Source: Acidobacteriota bacterium (GTDB lineage Bacteria; Acidobacteriota; Vicinamibacteria; Vicinamibacterales; JAFNAJ01). From it: a stretch of 64,000 nt of DNA. Positions 18,045 to 27,814 of the stretch are shown here, in pieces. Location: positions 1 through 64,000 of the forward strand of contig JAHDVP010000024.1 of assembly GCA_023384575.1 (NCBI GenBank). Direction: 5' to 3'. The number at the start of each line of letters is the position of its first letter. Within the stretch, counting starts at the first letter, position 1. The position numbers and the translations under genes are program-made. Under the pieces are notes generated by a model. It had not been told where the DNA came from, made no database searches, and worked only from the letters and a program-made list of their open reading frames with translations.

Positions 18045-20072
18045 TCACTCCTGCACGCGTTTACCCAACTCCGTCAGAAACCCCCTGACGCTGCCCTTGT
18101 ATAGCTTCAGGTTGATTTCGTCGCAGTACTTCGCTTCGAAGTTGTCGAGCTCGCGCACGTGACTGTCGCCCTGCGGCCCCGGCGACCCGTCGTGGATCTG
18201 GAGCACCGCGACCCGCGCGCCGTCGCTGAACTCGCGAACGCGCGAGACGAGCGTCTTGAACAGGACGCGGAAGCTCAGCTCGCGGACGTTGAACCCGAGG
18301 AAGAGCAGGATCGACTCCGAGCAGATCCGGACCAGCCGATCGGGCAGCCGCCAGGGGTCGCGCGCCGTCACCCGCAGGAACTCCAGGAAATCGTCCTCGG
18401 TGAGGACGAACGACGTGGGTTTCGACCCGAAGAGGTGCAGCACGAGCGGCGACGCGCGATCGCCCATGGCGACCTTGCTCTTCGACTCCTTGTCGCTGCC
18501 CCGCCAGGGGCAGTCGCGTTCGATGGGTTCGCGTCCCGCCCATCGCAGCGCGACGCTCATCAGCGAGTCGTAGTTGCCGGTGATGAACGTGGTGAGGCCG
18601 AGCCGGGCGAGCTGCGCGTGCGGGGCCTCGGGATCGAGCTCGAAGTAGCTTCGGCCGATGACGTCGAAGACGTCGGCCGTGTCGGCGTCTTCGAGCGCCT
18701 TCCGGCCTGCGGCGTCGCGCCGCGCGAGCAGTTCGTCGCGGTAGATCTCCTCGAGCCGGCGGTGCGGGGCCTGCGCGATGCCGTCGAGCGTCTCGACGAT
18801 CTTCGCCACGCGTGGCAGGTCTTCCGGCCGGCCGTCGATCGCCGACGAGAGCCCGTACTCGGCGACCCAGCGGGCCGAGACCTGACGCGTCGTCGGGATC
18901 AGCCCGTGGTTGATGTCGGGGCCGAGCACGGGCACGATGCGTCCCTTGCGCGTCTCCGACACGATGTCGCGCCACGGAAACGCGGCGTCGACCCGTACCG
19001 GCGCGACCGGCGTGGCCGTCGGCGTCCACAGCCGCCCGTCGCGCAGGCGCGTGGTCAGGACCGGGATCGACCACTCGGGGCTCGTCGCGTCGCGCAGGTA
19101 GAGCTGCTGCCGGGCGGCGGAGACCGCGCGGTCGACCTCGCCCCAGGCCGCGAGCTGGCCGTAGAAAGCGCGCGTGAAGTGCATCGCGCTCTCGACCGAG
19201 ATGGTCTTCTGCATGGCGACCACGGCGGGGCACCCGCGCGCGATCAGCGCACGGGCGAGGCCGCCGAACGGCCCGCTCTTGGCCACCGCCCCGCTCTGGC
19301 ACGCCACCATCGTCACCAGCCGCAGGCCCCGCTCGCCCTCGAAGATGTTCGAGAAGCGGTCCTCGTCGACGAACGCGGCTTGCCCGTCCTCGTCTTCGAG
19401 GACGAGGCGCGCGTCTCGGCCGTCGGCGCGGAGCAGGCCGTGCGCGTAGAGGTGCAGCAGATGATATTGGCCCTGCACGAGCTGCTCGAACACCCGCTCG
19501 GGCGTGGGTCGGCCCTCCAGGAACGTCCAGTCGATCTGCGAGCCGAGCGGGCGCAGGGCGTCCTCGATCTGGCGGCGGGTGTCGTCGACGGCGATGACCG
19601 ACAGCCCGAACGACGAGAGGTTGTGCGGGCTCGCGACCACGACGAGCAGGCGGGGGCGCTCGGTGAGCGGTGGCGGAGGCGGCAACGGCACGGCCGCGTA
19701 CCGCGAGAAGATCGTCTCGCGCGACCGGCCGAGCGCGATGTTCAGCTTCGGGTCGAACATCTCCTCCCAGTTGAGCTCGTGCAGCACGGCCGGGGCCGTG
19801 TCGGCCACCGAGAGGCGCAACCGGAGCGTCCGTTCGCTGTGTTGGGCGAGTGCCAGCGCCGCCCGGTAGCCCGTGAGCAGATCGTCGCCCTGGCGGAAGA
19901 GCGCCGTGAAGAGCAGGCTGCCGTAGTGCTGCGGGTCGAGCCCGGCTTCGAGCAGTCGGCGCTGCTGGTCTTCGTCGAGGTCGGGGCGTCCGGAGTAGTC
20001 GGCGCCCGCCACGCGGAGCGTCGCCTGTCCGAACCCGTTCACCGTCACGTCGCAGTCGAGGCAGTCCGTCAT
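18045..20072 (-). CDS. CHAT protease fused to SIR2-like domain
   Basis: A 675-residue fusion. Residues about 140-350 are a CHAT (caspase HetF-associated) peptidase: H211 in LHLYAHG and C258 in TMVACQSGA form the dyad. Residues about 375-625 match SIR2-like NAD-consuming domains: GRIVPVLGPDI at the N-terminal loop, N500 in FITGNYDSLM, H546 in LVLHLFGS, and LLFLGFNVRE near the end. SIR2-like domains of this kind deplete NAD in several antiphage systems. The N-terminal 130 residues are unassigned. No export signal is present. It starts 40 bases after the Cys-rich gene without a clear ribosome site and ends 4 bases before the nSTAND gene. It could be a protease-gated NADase effector. Confidence 0.9.
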   Translation of the reverse strand: MTDCLDCDVTVNGFGQATLRVAGADYSGRPDLDEDQQRRLLEAGLDPQHYGSLLFTALFRQGDDLLTGYRAALALAQHSERTLRLRLSVADTAPAVLHELNWEEMFDPKLNIALGRSRETIFSRYAAVPLPPPPPLTERPRLLVVVASPHNLSSFGLSVIAVDDTRRQIEDALRPLGSQIDWTFLEGRPTPERVFEQLVQGQYHLLHLYAHGLLRADGRDARLVLEDEDGQAAFVDEDRFSNIFEGERGLRLVTMVACQSGAVAKSGPFGGLARALIARGCPAVVAMQKTISVESAMHFTRAFYGQLAAWGEVDRAVSAARQQLYLRDATSPEWSIPVLTTRLRDGRLWTPTATPVAPVRVDAAFPWRDIVSETRKGRIVPVLGPDINHGLIPTTRQVSARWVAEYGLSSAIDGRPEDLPRVAKIVETLDGIAQAPHRRLEEIYRDELLARRDAAGRKALEDADTADVFDVIGRSYFELDPEAPHAQLARLGLTTFITGNYDSLMSVALRWAGREPIERDCPWRGSDKESKSKVAMGDRASPLVLHLFGSKPTSFVLTEDDFLEFLRVTARDPWRLPDRLVRICSESILLFLGFNVRELSFRVLFKTLVSRVREFSDGARVAVLQIHDGSPGPQGDSHVRELDNFEAKYCDEINLKLYKGSVRGFLTELGKRVQE

Positions 20073-20112
20073 GGGGGCGGCTTTGTCGCGAGCCGATGAG
20101 ATCGCGTGGCCA

Positions 20113-20454
20113 TCAGTGCACGCAGCAGGTCCAGGTCACTCGAGGGCGCCCGGCCGTGTCGGCGTCCCACTTCTTGTTGCAGCGGTCGAACCATTGCCAG
20201 TGCGTGCAGCCGTCCGGCCAGCGGCGCCAGACCTGGACCCAGCAGTCGTCCTTCTTCTGGCCGTCGGTGGCGGTGAACTGGCCGGGATGCGGGTTGAGGC
20301 ACTTGCCGCTGCAGTTGCGGCCCTGCGTTGACTGGCTCGGGTCGCCGTGCACCGGCGGCGCTCCGCTCGTCGCGAGGGCGAGCGCGACGAGGGCGGCGAA
20401 GCCGAGGACACGAGGTCGACTCCACGGCAGGCGATCGGGACCGGAACGATCCAT
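20113..20454 (-). CDS. Small secreted cysteine- and tryptophan-rich protein
   Basis: A 113-residue protein with a clear signal peptide (hydrophobic LGFAALVALALATSG, cleavage near VHGD). The mature part of about 75 residues has seven cysteines (NCSGKC, DCW, GCTHW, RCNKK, TCCVH) and five or more tryptophans, suggesting a disulfide-stabilised envelope protein. I recognise no family. ATG 20454 is chosen for AGGAG 7 bases upstream and the signal peptide. It is the first gene after an extended -10 promoter and lies 40 bases before the CHAT-SIR2 gene, so it probably shares that transcript. A periplasmic sensor or ligand role is speculation. Confidence 0.7.
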   Translation of the reverse strand: MDRSGPDRLPWSRPRVLGFAALVALALATSGAPPVHGDPSQSTQGRNCSGKCLNPHPGQFTATDGQKKDDCWVQVWRRWPDGCTHWQWFDRCNKKWDADTAGRPRVTWTCCVH

Positions 20455-20512
20455 GGGGTGCTCCTGCGGGCGCCGGCGCGCACCTCTGCGCTGAACTGGC
20501 GAAAGTGCGCCG

Positions 20513-20521
20513 ATTGTAGCA
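20513..20521 (-). promoter_or_regulatory. Extended -10 promoter of the CHAT/STAND operon
   Basis: Leftward TGCTACAAT, an extended -10 element (TGn plus TACAAT), places the start near 20506 and gives a leader of about 52 bases before the Cys-rich gene. Repeat B copy 1 covers the position where a -35 element would lie, and no good -35 is seen. Confidence 0.5.
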
Positions 20522-20528
20522 CCGCGCG

Positions 20529-20553
20529 GAAAAAGGGGACACTCACCTTTTTC
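20529..20553. repeat. Palindromic repeat B, copy 1
   Basis: GAAAAAGG, a 9-base loop, and CCTTTTTC: perfect 8-base arms. Other copies lie at 39754-39777 and 46852-46875. This copy lies between the divergent starts of the CHAT operon and the HD hydrolase. The A-tract/T-tract hairpin could terminate transcription in either direction. Confidence 0.85.
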
Positions 20554-20593
20554 GAACGTCGGATCGGCGACACTCCGTGCCCGCGCTTGTGGG

Positions 20594-20599
20594 TATACT
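20594..20599 (+). promoter_or_regulatory. -10 box for the HD hydrolase gene
   Basis: TATACT lies 15 bases before the ATG at 20615, predicting a leader of about 8 bases. No Shine-Dalgarno is present, consistent with a near-leaderless transcript. No good -35 is seen. Confidence 0.5.
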
Positions 20600-20614
20600 C
20601 CGCTGCGAGCCGCC

Positions 20615-21298
20615 ATGTCCCACCCCCTCTTCTCGAGCTCGTTCGACCGCGCGCTGAAACTGGCCGCCATCGTCCACGCCCGGCAGCGGCGGAAGGGCAC
20701 GCAGGTTCCGTACATCGCGCACCCGGTTCACGTCGCCAGGCTGCTGGCCCTCGACGGGCAGCCCCACGTCGTCGTGCTCGCCGGTGTGCTGCACGACGTG
20801 CTCGAGGACTTCGACGCGGCCAATTCTCAGACCCGCACGGAACTGGCCGAGGTGTTCCCGGAGCTGGCGGCGACGCCCGACGATCCCGCCGCGTGGACGC
20901 GCGCGCTCGGGGCAACCGTCGAGCGGGAGTTCGGGGCCGAGACCAGGCGGTGTGTCGAGGCGGTCACCGAGGTGAAGCGTCATGATGGCGCCGCGCGGCC
21001 CTGGAAGGTGCGCAAGCTCGAGCAACTCGATCACCTGCGCCAGGCCGACCCGCCGGTGGCCGCGCTCAAGGCCGCCGACGCTCTCCACAACGTGGCGTCG
21101 ATTCTCGCCGACCTCGACGCCAATGGCGTGTCCGTGTTCGCGCGGTTCAAGGCCCCCGCCGACGAGACGCTGTGGTACTACCGCACCGTCGCCGAGATCG
21201 CGGCCGAGCGACTCGATGGGACGCCAAGCGGCCTCGCCGTCGAGCTGGCGGTGGCCGTCGACCGGCTGGCTTCCGCCGTCGACGCGACCCGGCCATGA
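20615..21298 (+). CDS. RelA/SpoT-type HD hydrolase (MESH1-like)
   Basis: A 227-residue single-domain HD phosphohydrolase. The metal-binding pattern is that of (p)ppGpp hydrolases: H36 in YIAHP, HDVLED at 60-65, and KAADALHN near 152-159. It lacks the synthetase and regulatory TGS/ACT domains of full-length RelA/SpoT, so it resembles a small alarmone hydrolase. The exact substrate, (p)ppGpp or another nucleotide, is inferred. It is divergent from the CHAT/STAND operon across a 160-base region containing repeat B. Repeat A follows its stop by 13 bases. Confidence 0.88.
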   Translation: MSHPLFSSSFDRALKLAAIVHARQRRKGTQVPYIAHPVHVARLLALDGQPHVVVLAGVLHDVLEDFDAANSQTRTELAEVFPELAATPDDPAAWTRALGATVEREFGAETRRCVEAVTEVKRHDGAARPWKVRKLEQLDHLRQADPPVAALKAADALHNVASILADLDANGVSVFARFKAPADETLWYYRTVAEIAAERLDGTPSGLAVELAVAVDRLASAVDATRP

Positions 21299-21311
21299 AT
21301 CCGGGACCAGC

Positions 21312-21354
21312 GGCGTCAGGTCGTGCAAGACGCCACACTTCACGACCTGACCCC
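21312..21354. repeat. Palindromic repeat A, copy 3
   Basis: GGCGTCAGGTCGTGCAA on the left and TTCACGACCTGACCCC on the right, 13 bases after the HD hydrolase stop. The outermost pairs are degenerate compared with copies 1 and 2. Confidence 0.85.
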
Positions 21355-21396
21355 AGACGGGGTGTGGTAACGTGACGGGGCAGGAGCACCTCGACC

Positions 21397-22032
21397 GTGG
21401 CTGATCTCCGTTCGTACGTCTTCCTCGACTCGCTTCAATCGCAGCATGCGGCGTTTCTCGGCACGGTCGCCCAGGGGTTTCTGCCCCTGCCGGGCGACGC
21501 GTCCCTGTGGGTCGAGATCGCACCCGGCATCGAGATCAACCGCATCACCGACGTGGCCGTCAAGGCCACGAGCGTTCGGCCCGGCATGCAGATCATCGAA
21601 CGGCTCTACGGCCTGCTCGAGGTCCACTCACCTTCGCAGGCCGACGTGCTCGCCGCCGGCGCCGCCATCCTCGAGACGCTCGGCCTGCGCGAAGAGGACC
21701 GCTGGAAGCCACGCATTCTCTCGAGCCAGGTCATCCACAACATCGATCCGAACCACGCGCAGCTCATCAACCGGATGCGCCACGGTCACATGATCGTCGC
21801 CCGTCAGAGCCTGTTCGTGCTCGAGGTCGAGCCGGCCGCGTATGCGGCCATCGCCGCCAACGAGGCCGAGAAGCACGCGATGATCAACATCCTCGAGGTG
21901 CGGGCGTTCGGGTCGTTCGGCCGCGTCTACCTCGGCGGCGAGGAACGCGACGTCATCGCCGGTTCGCGCTCGGCCATCGCTGCCATCGAGAACCTGACCG
22001 GCAAGGACATGCCCGGCGCCCGCAAGGGCTGA
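21397..22032 (+). CDS. Tandem BMC-domain shell protein (BMC-T type)
   Basis: A 211-residue protein made of two bacterial microcompartment repeats. The first repeat is at about 35-105 ([18 protein letters not shown] then [13 protein letters not shown]). The second is at about 130-205 ([42 protein letters not shown]). Each has the shell helix-strand order, so a pseudohexameric trimer is expected. The GTG start has AGGAG upstream. It lies 6 bases before a PLP decarboxylase gene, so the two are co-transcribed. No other shell protein or vertex protein is in the window, so a complete compartment is not demonstrated. Confidence 0.82.
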   Translation: MADLRSYVFLDSLQSQHAAFLGTVAQGFLPLPGDASLWVEIAPGIEINRITDVAVKATSVRPGMQIIERLYGLLEVHSPSQADVLAAGAAILETLGLREEDRWKPRILSSQVIHNIDPNHAQLINRMRHGHMIVARQSLFVLEVEPAAYAAIAANEAEKHAMINILEVRAFGSFGRVYLGGEERDVIAGSRSAIAAIENLTGKDMPGARKG

Positions 22033-22038
22033 CGTCAC

Positions 22039-23508
22039 GTGAGCGACGCCCCGACGCCCGACACCGCGCTCGCTCGGGTGCTCGCCGAGGTCGCCGCCGA
22101 TGCGACCGACACGGTCGCCCGGCGGTTCGCCTCCGTGGCCGCGGACTACGTCGCGCGCGCCGCGCGCGGCGACGGTGCGGTGTCGACGCCGCGCCCCAGC
22201 GCCGAGCTCGCCCGCCGCTTCGACGAACCCATGCCTGCGGCGGGAGCCGCGCTCGACCTCGTCCTGGCGCGACTCGAGCGCGACGTGCTCTCCGACGCCA
22301 ACCGCCTCGTGCATCCGATGGCCATGGGGCACCAGGTTTCGCCGCCGCTGCCGGTGGCGGCCTGGACGGACGCGGTCATCGCGGCCCTCAACCAGTCGGT
22401 GGCCGTCGCCGAGATGAGCCCAACCGCGACCGCGGTCGAGCACCGCGTGGTCCGCTGGCTGTGCGATCTCGCCGGGTTCGGCGAGGGCGCCGGGGGCACC
22501 TTCACGTCGGGCGGGACGGAAGCCACCTTCTCGGCCCTGCTCGCCGCCCGCGCGGCCATCCTCCCCGAGGCGCTCGAACACGGGATGTCCGGCGATCCGC
22601 CCGTCGTGCTGTGCGGCGAACACGCGCACTACGCCGTCAAGCGCGCGGTCGGACAGCTCGGCCTCGGCATGCGGCAGGCGCTCGCCGTGCCCTCGGACGG
22701 GTGGCGCATGAGCCCCGCTGCGCTCGAGCGGCTCCTCGACCGCTGCGCCGGCGACGGCCGCCGCGTGATGGCCGTCGTCGCGACCGCCGGCTGCACGGCC
22801 ACCGGCGCGTTCGACGACCTCGAGGCCATCGGCCAGATCTGCCACCGTCACGGGACGTGGTTGCACGTCGACGGCGCCCACGGGGCCACCGCGCTCGTCT
22901 CGCCGACCCATCGCCACCGGATGCGCGGCGTGGAGCGCGCGACCTCGCTCGCCTGGGACGCCCACAAGATGTTGCTGATGCCGCTCGCGGCCGGCGTGCT
23001 GCTGGTCAGCGACGAGTCGCGGCTCGACGCCGCGTTCGCGCAGAGTGCGCCCTACCTGTTCCATGGCGGCGAGGACGGCCGTGTGTGGGACCAGGGGGTC
23101 CGCTCGTTCATGTGTTCGCGCCGGGCCGACGTCCTCAAGGTCTGGGTCGCCCTGCAGCGTCACGGGCTCGAGGGCTTCGCCGCGCTCTACGACGCGCTCG
23201 CCGCGAGCGCGCGGGCGCTCTGGGAGGAGGTCCAGGCCCGCGACGACTTCGAGGCCGCCCACGAGCCCGAGACGAACATCCTCTGCTTCCGCTGGGTGGG
23301 GCCGTCGACGCTCGACGCCGCCGCGCTCGACGAGCGCAACCGTCTCGTGCGCGAGCGCTACAACCGGTCGGGCGCGGGGTGGATCACGACAACGGTGCTG
23401 GGCGGCCGGCGCTGGCTGCGGACGACGATCATGAACCCGCGGACGACCCGAGTCCACCTGCGGGCGCTGCTCGACGGCCTGGCGCGAGTGGCCGCTCAGT
23501 GCGGGTAG
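22039..23508 (+). CDS. PLP-dependent group II decarboxylase family enzyme
   Basis: A 489-residue fold-type I PLP enzyme of the aromatic-amino-acid/glutamate decarboxylase superfamily. GTFTSGGTEATFSAL at about 154-168 binds cofactor phosphate, LHVDGAHGA around 276-284 holds the cofactor-facing Asp, and K310 in AWDAHKML should form the Schiff base. The C-terminal domain is complete. Substrate specificity cannot be read from sequence. It follows the BMC shell gene by 6 bases, an unusual pairing that suggests decarboxylation inside or on a microcompartment. No recognisable encapsulation peptide is seen at its N-terminus, although the first 30 residues are helical and Ala-rich. Confidence 0.88.
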   Translation: MSDAPTPDTALARVLAEVAADATDTVARRFASVAADYVARAARGDGAVSTPRPSAELARRFDEPMPAAGAALDLVLARLERDVLSDANRLVHPMAMGHQVSPPLPVAAWTDAVIAALNQSVAVAEMSPTATAVEHRVVRWLCDLAGFGEGAGGTFTSGGTEATFSALLAARAAILPEALEHGMSGDPPVVLCGEHAHYAVKRAVGQLGLGMRQALAVPSDGWRMSPAALERLLDRCAGDGRRVMAVVATAGCTATGAFDDLEAIGQICHRHGTWLHVDGAHGATALVSPTHRHRMRGVERATSLAWDAHKMLLMPLAAGVLLVSDESRLDAAFAQSAPYLFHGGEDGRVWDQGVRSFMCSRRADVLKVWVALQRHGLEGFAALYDALAASARALWEEVQARDDFEAAHEPETNILCFRWVGPSTLDAAALDERNRLVRERYNRSGAGWITTTVLGGRRWLRTTIMNPRTTRVHLRALLDGLARVAAQCG

Positions 23509-23530
23509 CCGCCGGTCCCGTCGGCGGCCG

Positions 23531-26002
23531 TCAGGCCGCCCCGAGCTGCTGCTGGACCGCCTGCAGCAACTGCTCCGCGGTGTAGGGCTTCGGAAGGAAC
23601 GGGATCCTGCCGTCCGCGAGGTCGAGACGCAGCCTGGCATCGTCGGTGAAGCCCGACGTGAAGACGATGCGGGTTTGCGGATGCAGGCGCTCGACCCTGG
23701 CCGCGAGGTCGCGTCCGCCGAGACCGGGGAGCACGACGTCGGTGAGCATCAGGTGAATTCGCTCGACGTGGCCCTCGACGATGCGCAGCGCCTGCTCGGC
23801 GTCCTCGGCCGTCAGCACGCGGTAGCCAGCACCTCTGAGGATCCGCGCCGCGAGCTGACGAAGCGGGCCATCGTCCTCTACGACGAGGACCGTCGTCTCG
23901 CCGCGTGGGAGCATGTCGCCGGCCGCGCCGGTCTCCGCGCCTTCCCGGGGCCCGTCGTTCGTGCTGGGCAGCAGCACGCGGAAGGTGCTGCCGTGGCCGG
24001 GGACGCTCTCGACCTGCACCTGCCCGCCGCTCTGCGTCACGACGGCGTAGACCGTCGCCAACCCAAGTCCGGTGCCCCGGCCCACCGCCTTGGTCGTGAA
24101 GAACGGCTCGAAGACTCGCGCGCGCGTGTCCTCGTCCATGCCGACGCCCGTGTCGGTGACCGACAGCACGACGTGGCGCACGTCGGCCGGCAACAGGGCC
24201 GCCGACACCTCCTGGGACGTCGCGTCACGGGCGTCGATCGTGATGCGACCGCCGTCGGGCAGCGCATCGCGGGCGTTGACCACGAGGTTCATCACGACCT
24301 GTTCGATTTGTCCGCGATCGGCTCGGATCGCGAGCGGAGAGCCGTTCGTGTTCACGACGAGCTCGACGTGCTCGCCGAGCAGGCGACCGAGCATGCCGCG
24401 CATGCCGCCGATCACCTCGCCGAGATCGAGCGCGACGGGCGCGATGGGGCTCTTCCTCGCGAAGGCGAGCAGCTGACGCGTGAGCGATGCGGCGCGATCG
24501 CCTGCCTCGCGGATCTGCGCGACGTCGGCGCCCATCGGATGCCCGTCGTCGAGCTGCAGGGCGAGCAGCTCGGCCGTGCCGTTGATGATGGTGAGCAGGT
24601 TGTTGAAGTCGTGCGCGACGCCACCGGCGAGCCGGCCGATGCTGTCCATCTTCTGGGCGTGCAGGAACTGCGTCTCGAGCTCGCGCTGCCGCGTCAGGTC
24701 CCATTTGATCGCCACGAAATGGGTGATGTCGCCTTGCAGGTCCCTGACGGGCGTGATCGTCTGCTGCTCGGTGTAGTGGCTGCCGTCCTTCCTCCTGTTG
24801 GTCAGCTCGCCGCTCCACACGCGGCCGGCGAGGAGCGTCTGCCACATCTCGGCGTAGAAGGCGTCGTCGTGCACGCCCGACTTGAGCAGGGCCCGCGGAT
24901 TCTGCCCGACGGCTTCCTCGACGCGGTAGCCGGTGAGGGTCGAGAACGCCGGGTTGGCCCACACGATCGTGCCGTCGCGGTCGGTGATCACGATCGCGTT
25001 GGCGGTCGCGTTCAACGCGGCGCTCTGCAGGCGCAGGTCCGACTCGGCGAGCCGGCGCGTGGTGATGTCCTGCAGCGCGCCGTGCACCCTTGTGGCGCGG
25101 CCGTGCTCGTCGCGCGAGATGCTCGCCCGATCCTCCACGATGGCGTAGCTGCCGTCGGCGCGGCGGAACCGGTACTCGTCCGACCAGTGCGAGTGGCCGC
25201 CGTCGAGTGCGAACTCGAGGCCGGCGCCGACGCGGCTCTTGTCGTCGGGATGGATCCGCGCCTGCCAGAACTCGAGCGTCTGCGCCGCAGGCTCTTTCGC
25301 ATACCCGAAGACCTGGTAGAACACGTCGTTCCACCACAGGCTGCGCGTCGCGAGGTCCAGATCCCACAGGGCGTTGAAGGTGATGCGTGTCGTCCGCTGG
25401 AACCGGTCGACGCTCTCGCGCAGCGCGGCCACCGATCGGGCCGCGGCCTGCTGGTCGGAGAGGATGCGGCCGGCGAGGATCGTGGCCAGCGGGTAGAGCA
25501 CGATCACCGGAACGCCGATCCGGCCGAGCGCGGCCAGCGCGTCGTGCCGGGGCAGTACGAAAAACAGGGCGAGCATCACGACGTGCACGACGACGCCGAA
25601 GAGGAACAGCGTGCGCGCGTCCGGTGGGACCTCGTCGTGTCGACGACGCTCGTGGGCGATCACCCCGATGACGGCCGATGAGGTGACGACGAGGACTCCC
25701 ATGACGAGCCCGCCGCCACCGAGCGCCGCGCGCCCGGCGATGGTGACGAGGCCCGCCGCGAGAGCGGCCCAGGGGCCGAAGTAGAGCGCGCACAGGCTCA
25801 CCACGACCGAGCGGCCGTCGAAGAACAGCCCCGGCCAGAGCGTCACCGGGCGAAGCATGCCGAGCACCGCGGCCCCGCCGAACAGCAGCCCCTGGGCGAT
25901 CGCACCGCGCCGGGTGTGCGCGGGCCACCGCTGCACGACGAACCCCGACACGACGCTCAGCGCGACGAGCAGCGTGAGGTTCAGGACGAGGTCGATGTAC
26001 AT
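23531..26002 (-). CDS. Hybrid histidine kinase with 5TM-LYT-like sensor, two PAS domains and receiver
   Basis: An 823-residue protein. Membrane helices in residues 5-180 include the [19 protein letters not shown] stretch typical of 5TMR-LYT sensors. PAS domains follow at about 205-320 and 325-440. The H-box is [20 protein letters not shown] with H464. A HATPase domain covers about 560-690 ([30 protein letters not shown]), and a C-terminal receiver covers 705-820 ([22 protein letters not shown]). ATG 26002 starts the first helix; the much longer open frame to 27832 is antisense to the lactate permease. It converges with the decarboxylase gene (22-base gap) and diverges from the permease, which might be a target. 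Confidence 0.92.
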   Translation of the reverse strand: MYIDLVLNLTLLVALSVVSGFVVQRWPAHTRRGAIAQGLLFGGAAVLGMLRPVTLWPGLFFDGRSVVVSLCALYFGPWAALAAGLVTIAGRAALGGGGLVMGVLVVTSSAVIGVIAHERRRHDEVPPDARTLFLFGVVVHVVMLALFFVLPRHDALAALGRIGVPVIVLYPLATILAGRILSDQQAAARSVAALRESVDRFQRTTRITFNALWDLDLATRSLWWNDVFYQVFGYAKEPAAQTLEFWQARIHPDDKSRVGAGLEFALDGGHSHWSDEYRFRRADGSYAIVEDRASISRDEHGRATRVHGALQDITTRRLAESDLRLQSAALNATANAIVITDRDGTIVWANPAFSTLTGYRVEEAVGQNPRALLKSGVHDDAFYAEMWQTLLAGRVWSGELTNRRKDGSHYTEQQTITPVRDLQGDITHFVAIKWDLTRQRELETQFLHAQKMDSIGRLAGGVAHDFNNLLTIINGTAELLALQLDDGHPMGADVAQIREAGDRAASLTRQLLAFARKSPIAPVALDLGEVIGGMRGMLGRLLGEHVELVVNTNGSPLAIRADRGQIEQVVMNLVVNARDALPDGGRITIDARDATSQEVSAALLPADVRHVVLSVTDTGVGMDEDTRARVFEPFFTTKAVGRGTGLGLATVYAVVTQSGGQVQVESVPGHGSTFRVLLPSTNDGPREGAETGAAGDMLPRGETTVLVVEDDGPLRQLAARILRGAGYRVLTAEDAEQALRIVEGHVERIHLMLTDVVLPGLGGRDLAARVERLHPQTRIVFTSGFTDDARLRLDLADGRIPFLPKPYTAEQLLQAVQQQLGAA

Positions 26003-26041
26003 CGCCGGGAAGTGGCCGGGGGAGACGCGCCGCAGGACATC

Positions 26042-26056
26042 CGCTACAGGGTAGCG
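26042..26056. promoter_or_regulatory. Inverted repeat in the kinase / lactate-permease divergent spacer
   Basis: CGCTAC-AGG-GTAGCG, perfect 6-base arms with a 3-base centre, lies between the divergent starts at 26002 and 26102. It is a plausible operator, but no regulator can be assigned. Confidence 0.3.
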
Positions 26057-26101
26057 CACTCGCCGGCGGCCTGGCACGCGGCCACCGCTCGCGCCGACTT
26101 C

Positions 26102-27814
26102 GTGTATCGTCTCCCGAACGCCACTCGGGAGGCCCACCTGTCGACGACCGCCGCGCCCGGCGTACTGGCCCTGCTGGCCCTCACGCCCATTGTCACCGTC
26201 GGGGTGCTTCTCGTCGGCTTCCGCCTGCCGGCGTCGCGGGCGATGCCCGTCGCGTACGCCGTGACGCTGCTCGTGGCCGCGCTCGTCTGGCGGGTGACCC
26301 CGCTCGGGCTCGTCGCCGCGAGCCTGCAGGGCCTGCTGCTGGCCGCGACGCTGCTCTACATCATCTTCGGCGCGCTGCTGCTGCTCGCCACGCTCGGCGC
26401 AAGCGGGGCCGTCGCCACCATCCGCGACGCCTTCACCGGCATCAGTCCCGACCGCCGCGTGCAGGCGATCATCGTAGGCTGGCTCTTCGGCAGCTTCATC
26501 GAGGGCGCGTCGGGGTTCGGCACGCCGGCGGCGATCGCGGCGCCGCTCATGCTGGCGCTGGGGTTTCCGGCGATGGCCGCGGTGATGGTGGGGCTCGTCA
26601 TCCAGAGCACGCCGGTGTCGTTCGGGGCGGTCGGCACGCCCATCCTCGTCGGCGTGGCCGGCGGCCTCGATGCCGACCTGGCGCGCGAGGCGATCGTGGC
26701 GGGCGGCTGGACGGCACGCTCCCATCTCGAGCACGTCGCGGTGCGCGTCGCGGTGCTCCATGCGGCGGCGGGCACGCTCGTCCCGCTCTTCCTCTGCGCG
26801 ATGCTGACGCGGTTCTACGGCGCCCGCCGCAGCGCGCGGGAGGGCTTGGCGGCGTGGCCCTTCGCGCTCTTCTCGGCGTTCGCCTTCACCGTGCCGTACC
26901 TCGCCTGCGCCGTGCTGCTCGGGCCCGAGTTTCCGTCGTTGATCGGTGGCGCCTTGGGCCTGGCCGTCGTCGTCGCGGCCGCGCGCCGCGGCTGGTTCGT
27001 GCCGCGGGAGGTCTGGGACTTCGCGCCACGCCGCGACTGGGAGCGGGCGTGGATGGGCCGCATCGAGCCCGCGACCGACGCCCGCCGCGCGCACATGTCG
27101 ACCGCCCGGGCCTGGCTGCCGTACGGTGTCGTCGCGGTGCTCCTGCTCGTGACCCGGCTGCCGTCGCTCGGCCTCGGCGCCTGGCTGGCTGGCGTCGACA
27201 TCGGGCCGGCGAGCATTCTCGGGAGCGGCATCGGACAGTCGTTCCTGCCGCTTTACTCGCCGGGCTTCCTGTTCATCGTCACGTGCGTCGTGACCTACGG
27301 CCTGCACCGGATGCGCGCGGGCGAGATCCGGCAGTCGTGGCGCGTCGCGGCGAGCCAGCTCCGCGGTGCGGCCGTGGCCCTCGTGTTCGCCCTGCCCATG
27401 GTGCGGGTCTTCATCGAGTCGGGCCCCGCCCTGAACGCGTCCGGTCTCGACAGCATGCCGCTGATGCTGGCCCAGACGGCCGCCGACGTCGCCGGCCAGG
27501 CGTGGCCGCTCTGTGCTCCCTGGATCGGGGCACTCGGCGCGTTCGTCGCCGGCAGCAACACGGTGTCGAACCTGATGTTCGCCCTGTTCCAGTTCGCCAC
27601 CGCGCTGAAGATCGGTGCCGATCCGGCGGTGGTCGTCGCGGTCCAGGCCGTCGGCGGGGCGGCGGGCAACATGATCACCGTGCACAACGTGGTGGCGGCC
27701 TCGGCGACGGTCGGTCTGATCGGGCAGGAAGGAGCGCTCATTCGCAAGACGCTCGTCCCGATGGTCTACTACTGCCTGCTGACGGGCGCGCTCGCCTGGT
27801 GGTGGGCGGCCTGA
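26102..27814 (+). CDS. lctP: L-lactate permease (LctP family)
   Basis: A transporter of about 570 residues with twelve or more membrane helices. Family hallmarks include [19 protein letters not shown] near residue 130, a conserved GTPIL segment and [13 protein letters not shown] near 480. It imports lactate or glycolate with protons. The start is uncertain: GTG 26102 is used here, while CTG at 26138, 5 bases after GGAGG, would give a slightly shorter protein. It is followed at 98 bases by an FMN-dependent lactate dehydrogenase gene, giving an uptake-plus-oxidation pair. Confidence 0.9.
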   Translation: MYRLPNATREAHLSTTAAPGVLALLALTPIVTVGVLLVGFRLPASRAMPVAYAVTLLVAALVWRVTPLGLVAASLQGLLLAATLLYIIFGALLLLATLGASGAVATIRDAFTGISPDRRVQAIIVGWLFGSFIEGASGFGTPAAIAAPLMLALGFPAMAAVMVGLVIQSTPVSFGAVGTPILVGVAGGLDADLAREAIVAGGWTARSHLEHVAVRVAVLHAAAGTLVPLFLCAMLTRFYGARRSAREGLAAWPFALFSAFAFTVPYLACAVLLGPEFPSLIGGALGLAVVVAAARRGWFVPREVWDFAPRRDWERAWMGRIEPATDARRAHMSTARAWLPYGVVAVLLLVTRLPSLGLGAWLAGVDIGPASILGSGIGQSFLPLYSPGFLFIVTCVVTYGLHRMRAGEIRQSWRVAASQLRGAAVALVFALPMVRVFIESGPALNASGLDSMPLMLAQTAADVAGQAWPLCAPWIGALGAFVAGSNTVSNLMFALFQFATALKIGADPAVVVAVQAVGGAAGNMITVHNVVAASATVGLIGQEGALIRKTLVPMVYYCLLTGALAWWWAA

